Positions 63,001-64,000 of a DNA stretch of 64,000 nucleotides are shown here, in pieces. Position 1 is the first letter of the stretch; each line of letters starts with the position of its first letter. The notes below the pieces were generated by a model that worked only from the letters and a program-made list of their open reading frames with translations, did not search any database and was not told where the DNA came from. Origin of the DNA: Sulfitobacter litoralis (GTDB lineage Bacteria; Pseudomonadota; Alphaproteobacteria; Rhodobacterales; Rhodobacteraceae); contig NZ_FNJD01000011.1 of NCBI RefSeq assembly GCF_900103185.1, positions 1 to 64,000 of the forward strand. The letters are read 5' to 3'. The position numbers and the translations under genes are program-made.

Positions 63001-63746
63001 CCACGCTGCAACGGTTTCGTACGCCCCTGCTGGACCCGACGCAGGACCGCCCCGAGGGGCTGCGCGGTGCCGCTGGCGCGCCCGCCGACACGCGCTATGA
63101 CGTCTACCGCAACAACGTCACCCATTCCTTAATTGCAGCGCTGCACAGCGCTTTTCCCTTGGTGCTCAAAGTATTAGGCACGCAGAATTTCGACCGGCTG
63201 GCCCCTGCCTACGTCCGTGCGCACCCGCCGACCTCTCCGCTCATGATGCATTACGGCGCTGATTTTCCCGACTTTCTCGCCGCACAACCGCAATTGTCTA
63301 AAATGGGTTACCTGCCCGACTGCGCCCGCCTCGACCTTGCCTTGCGCCGATCCTACCACGCGGCTGACAGTGCGCCCTTTGACCTCGAAACGTTCCAGCA
63401 GCTTACGCCAGAAGAGATGATGCAAACACAGCTCATCCCCGCCCCTGCGACGGTTTTGCTGCGGTCAAGCTGGCCGCTTTTTGATATCTGGCGGTTCAAC
63501 ATGCAGGCCGATGCCCCCAAGCCGCAAATGCAGGCCCAAGACGTGTTGATCACCCGCCCCGAGTTTGACCCCGCCCCGCATCTTTTGCCCCCCGGCGGCG
63601 GTGATTGGTTCGCCGCATTGGCCGAGGGCGCAACGCTTGATCAGGCCCATGACACCGCGCTGGCGCTTGTGCCTGATTTCGATCTTGGTGCGGCCTTGGG
63701 ACTGTGCTTTGCAACTGGCGCATTTCGCGCAAAGAACGGCGGATAA
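62997..63746 (+). CDS. bufC: BufC partner protein (DUF2063 family)
   Basis: A 249-residue protein, N-terminal DUF2063 region with DVYRNNVTHSLIAALHSAFP. Homologues bind precursor leaders and are required with the DUF692 enzyme for RiPP maturation. The C-terminal half contains WPLFDIWRFNM. Coupled to bufB by four bases. Confidence 0.9.
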   Translation: MTTLQRFRTPLLDPTQDRPEGLRGAAGAPADTRYDVYRNNVTHSLIAALHSAFPLVLKVLGTQNFDRLAPAYVRAHPPTSPLMMHYGADFPDFLAAQPQLSKMGYLPDCARLDLALRRSYHAADSAPFDLETFQQLTPEEMMQTQLIPAPATVLLRSSWPLFDIWRFNMQADAPKPQMQAQDVLITRPEFDPAPHLLPPGGGDWFAALAEGATLDQAHDTALALVPDFDLGAALGLCFATGAFRAKNGG

Positions 63747-63747
63747 G

Positions 63748-64000
63748 ATGCTGAAGACCCTCACCCTTTATGACCGCGCCACCCACTGGATTTCAGCGCA
63801 GGACTGGCTGCTGCCGACGCTTGCACGGTTTCTATTTGCTGCCGTCCTTATGCAGTATTTCTTTGCCTCCGGCCTTACCAAACTCGACGGGTTGGTGACG
63901 CTGAGCACCGGTGCCTATGTCCAGATTTTCCCCCGTGCGTTCGAGGCGGCGGGCTATGACGCGACAGCGCTTTCGCCGCTGCACGGGTTGGTGGCCTATG
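63748..64000 (+). CDS. bufD: DoxX-family membrane protein (BufD), 3' truncated by window end
   Basis: The first 84 residues are visible: a soluble N-terminus, then a membrane helix with LPTLARFLFAAVLMQYFFAS and LTKLDG, the DoxX pattern. The ATG is two bases after the bufC stop, so it is the fourth gene of the operon, as in other bufferin clusters. The stop lies beyond 64000. Confidence 0.85.
   Translation, partial: MLKTLTLYDRATHWISAQDWLLPTLARFLFAAVLMQYFFASGLTKLDGLVTLSTGAYVQIFPRAFEAAGYDATALSPLHGLVAY

Overview
The window is chromosomal DNA of an alphaproteobacterium, most probably a marine Roseobacter-group member of the Rhodobacteraceae. The evidence is the gene content and order: phaZ divergent from phaC-phaP-phaR, choXWV choline import, paired glutamine-synthetase-like genes, DUF2842, DUF6524 and DUF3572 genes, PleD without an adjacent divK, and uniformly high-GC codon use. 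No rRNA operon, replication origin or CRISPR array was seen.

Layout. Positions 1-1669 look like the right end of an integrated island: an IS3-family transposase remnant, the C-terminal stub of a membrane protein cut by that IS, a GntR/UTRA regulator, and a 21-bp copy of the 3' end of tRNA-Glu. The intact tRNA-Glu(UUC) lies at 1869-1943. Next come a cobalamin riboswitch with btuFCD (2112-5289), a catalase, panBC, a DMT exporter, choXWV and a 2-dehydro-3-deoxygalactonokinase preceded by a 17-codon leader ORF. A dipeptide ABC operon carrying an M24 peptidase and an XRE-cupin regulator occupies 13796-21165. A three-gene glucosylglycerate block (phosphatase, synthase, phosphorylase) follows at 21470-25262, then an H-NOX/diguanylate cyclase pair and a DUF3572 gene facing pleD.

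Positions 30200-40813 are mostly housekeeping genes (thiN, purA, secG, pyrG, rlmJ), plus a 714-residue acidic disordered protein and two tandem TerB-like proteins. Positions 40941-50421 hold a polar amino-acid/polyamine-type ABC transporter followed by a gamma-glutamylation cluster (GS-like, class I amidotransferase, GS-like, FAD oxidoreductase) and a DegT-type aminotransferase. Positions 50539-55059 are the PHB cycle with recognisable PhaR operators. After several small hydrolases, an MFS transporter and thrS, the window ends in a bufferin-type RiPP operon (bufABC and the start of bufD), which is the most interesting system present.

How the genes work together: choline uptake and glucosylglycerate turnover fit osmotic adaptation. 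The PHB genes and the H-NOX and PleD cyclases fit carbon storage and lifestyle control. The bufferin operon fits defence against copper. Individual judgements rest on motifs read by eye, and no database search was possible.
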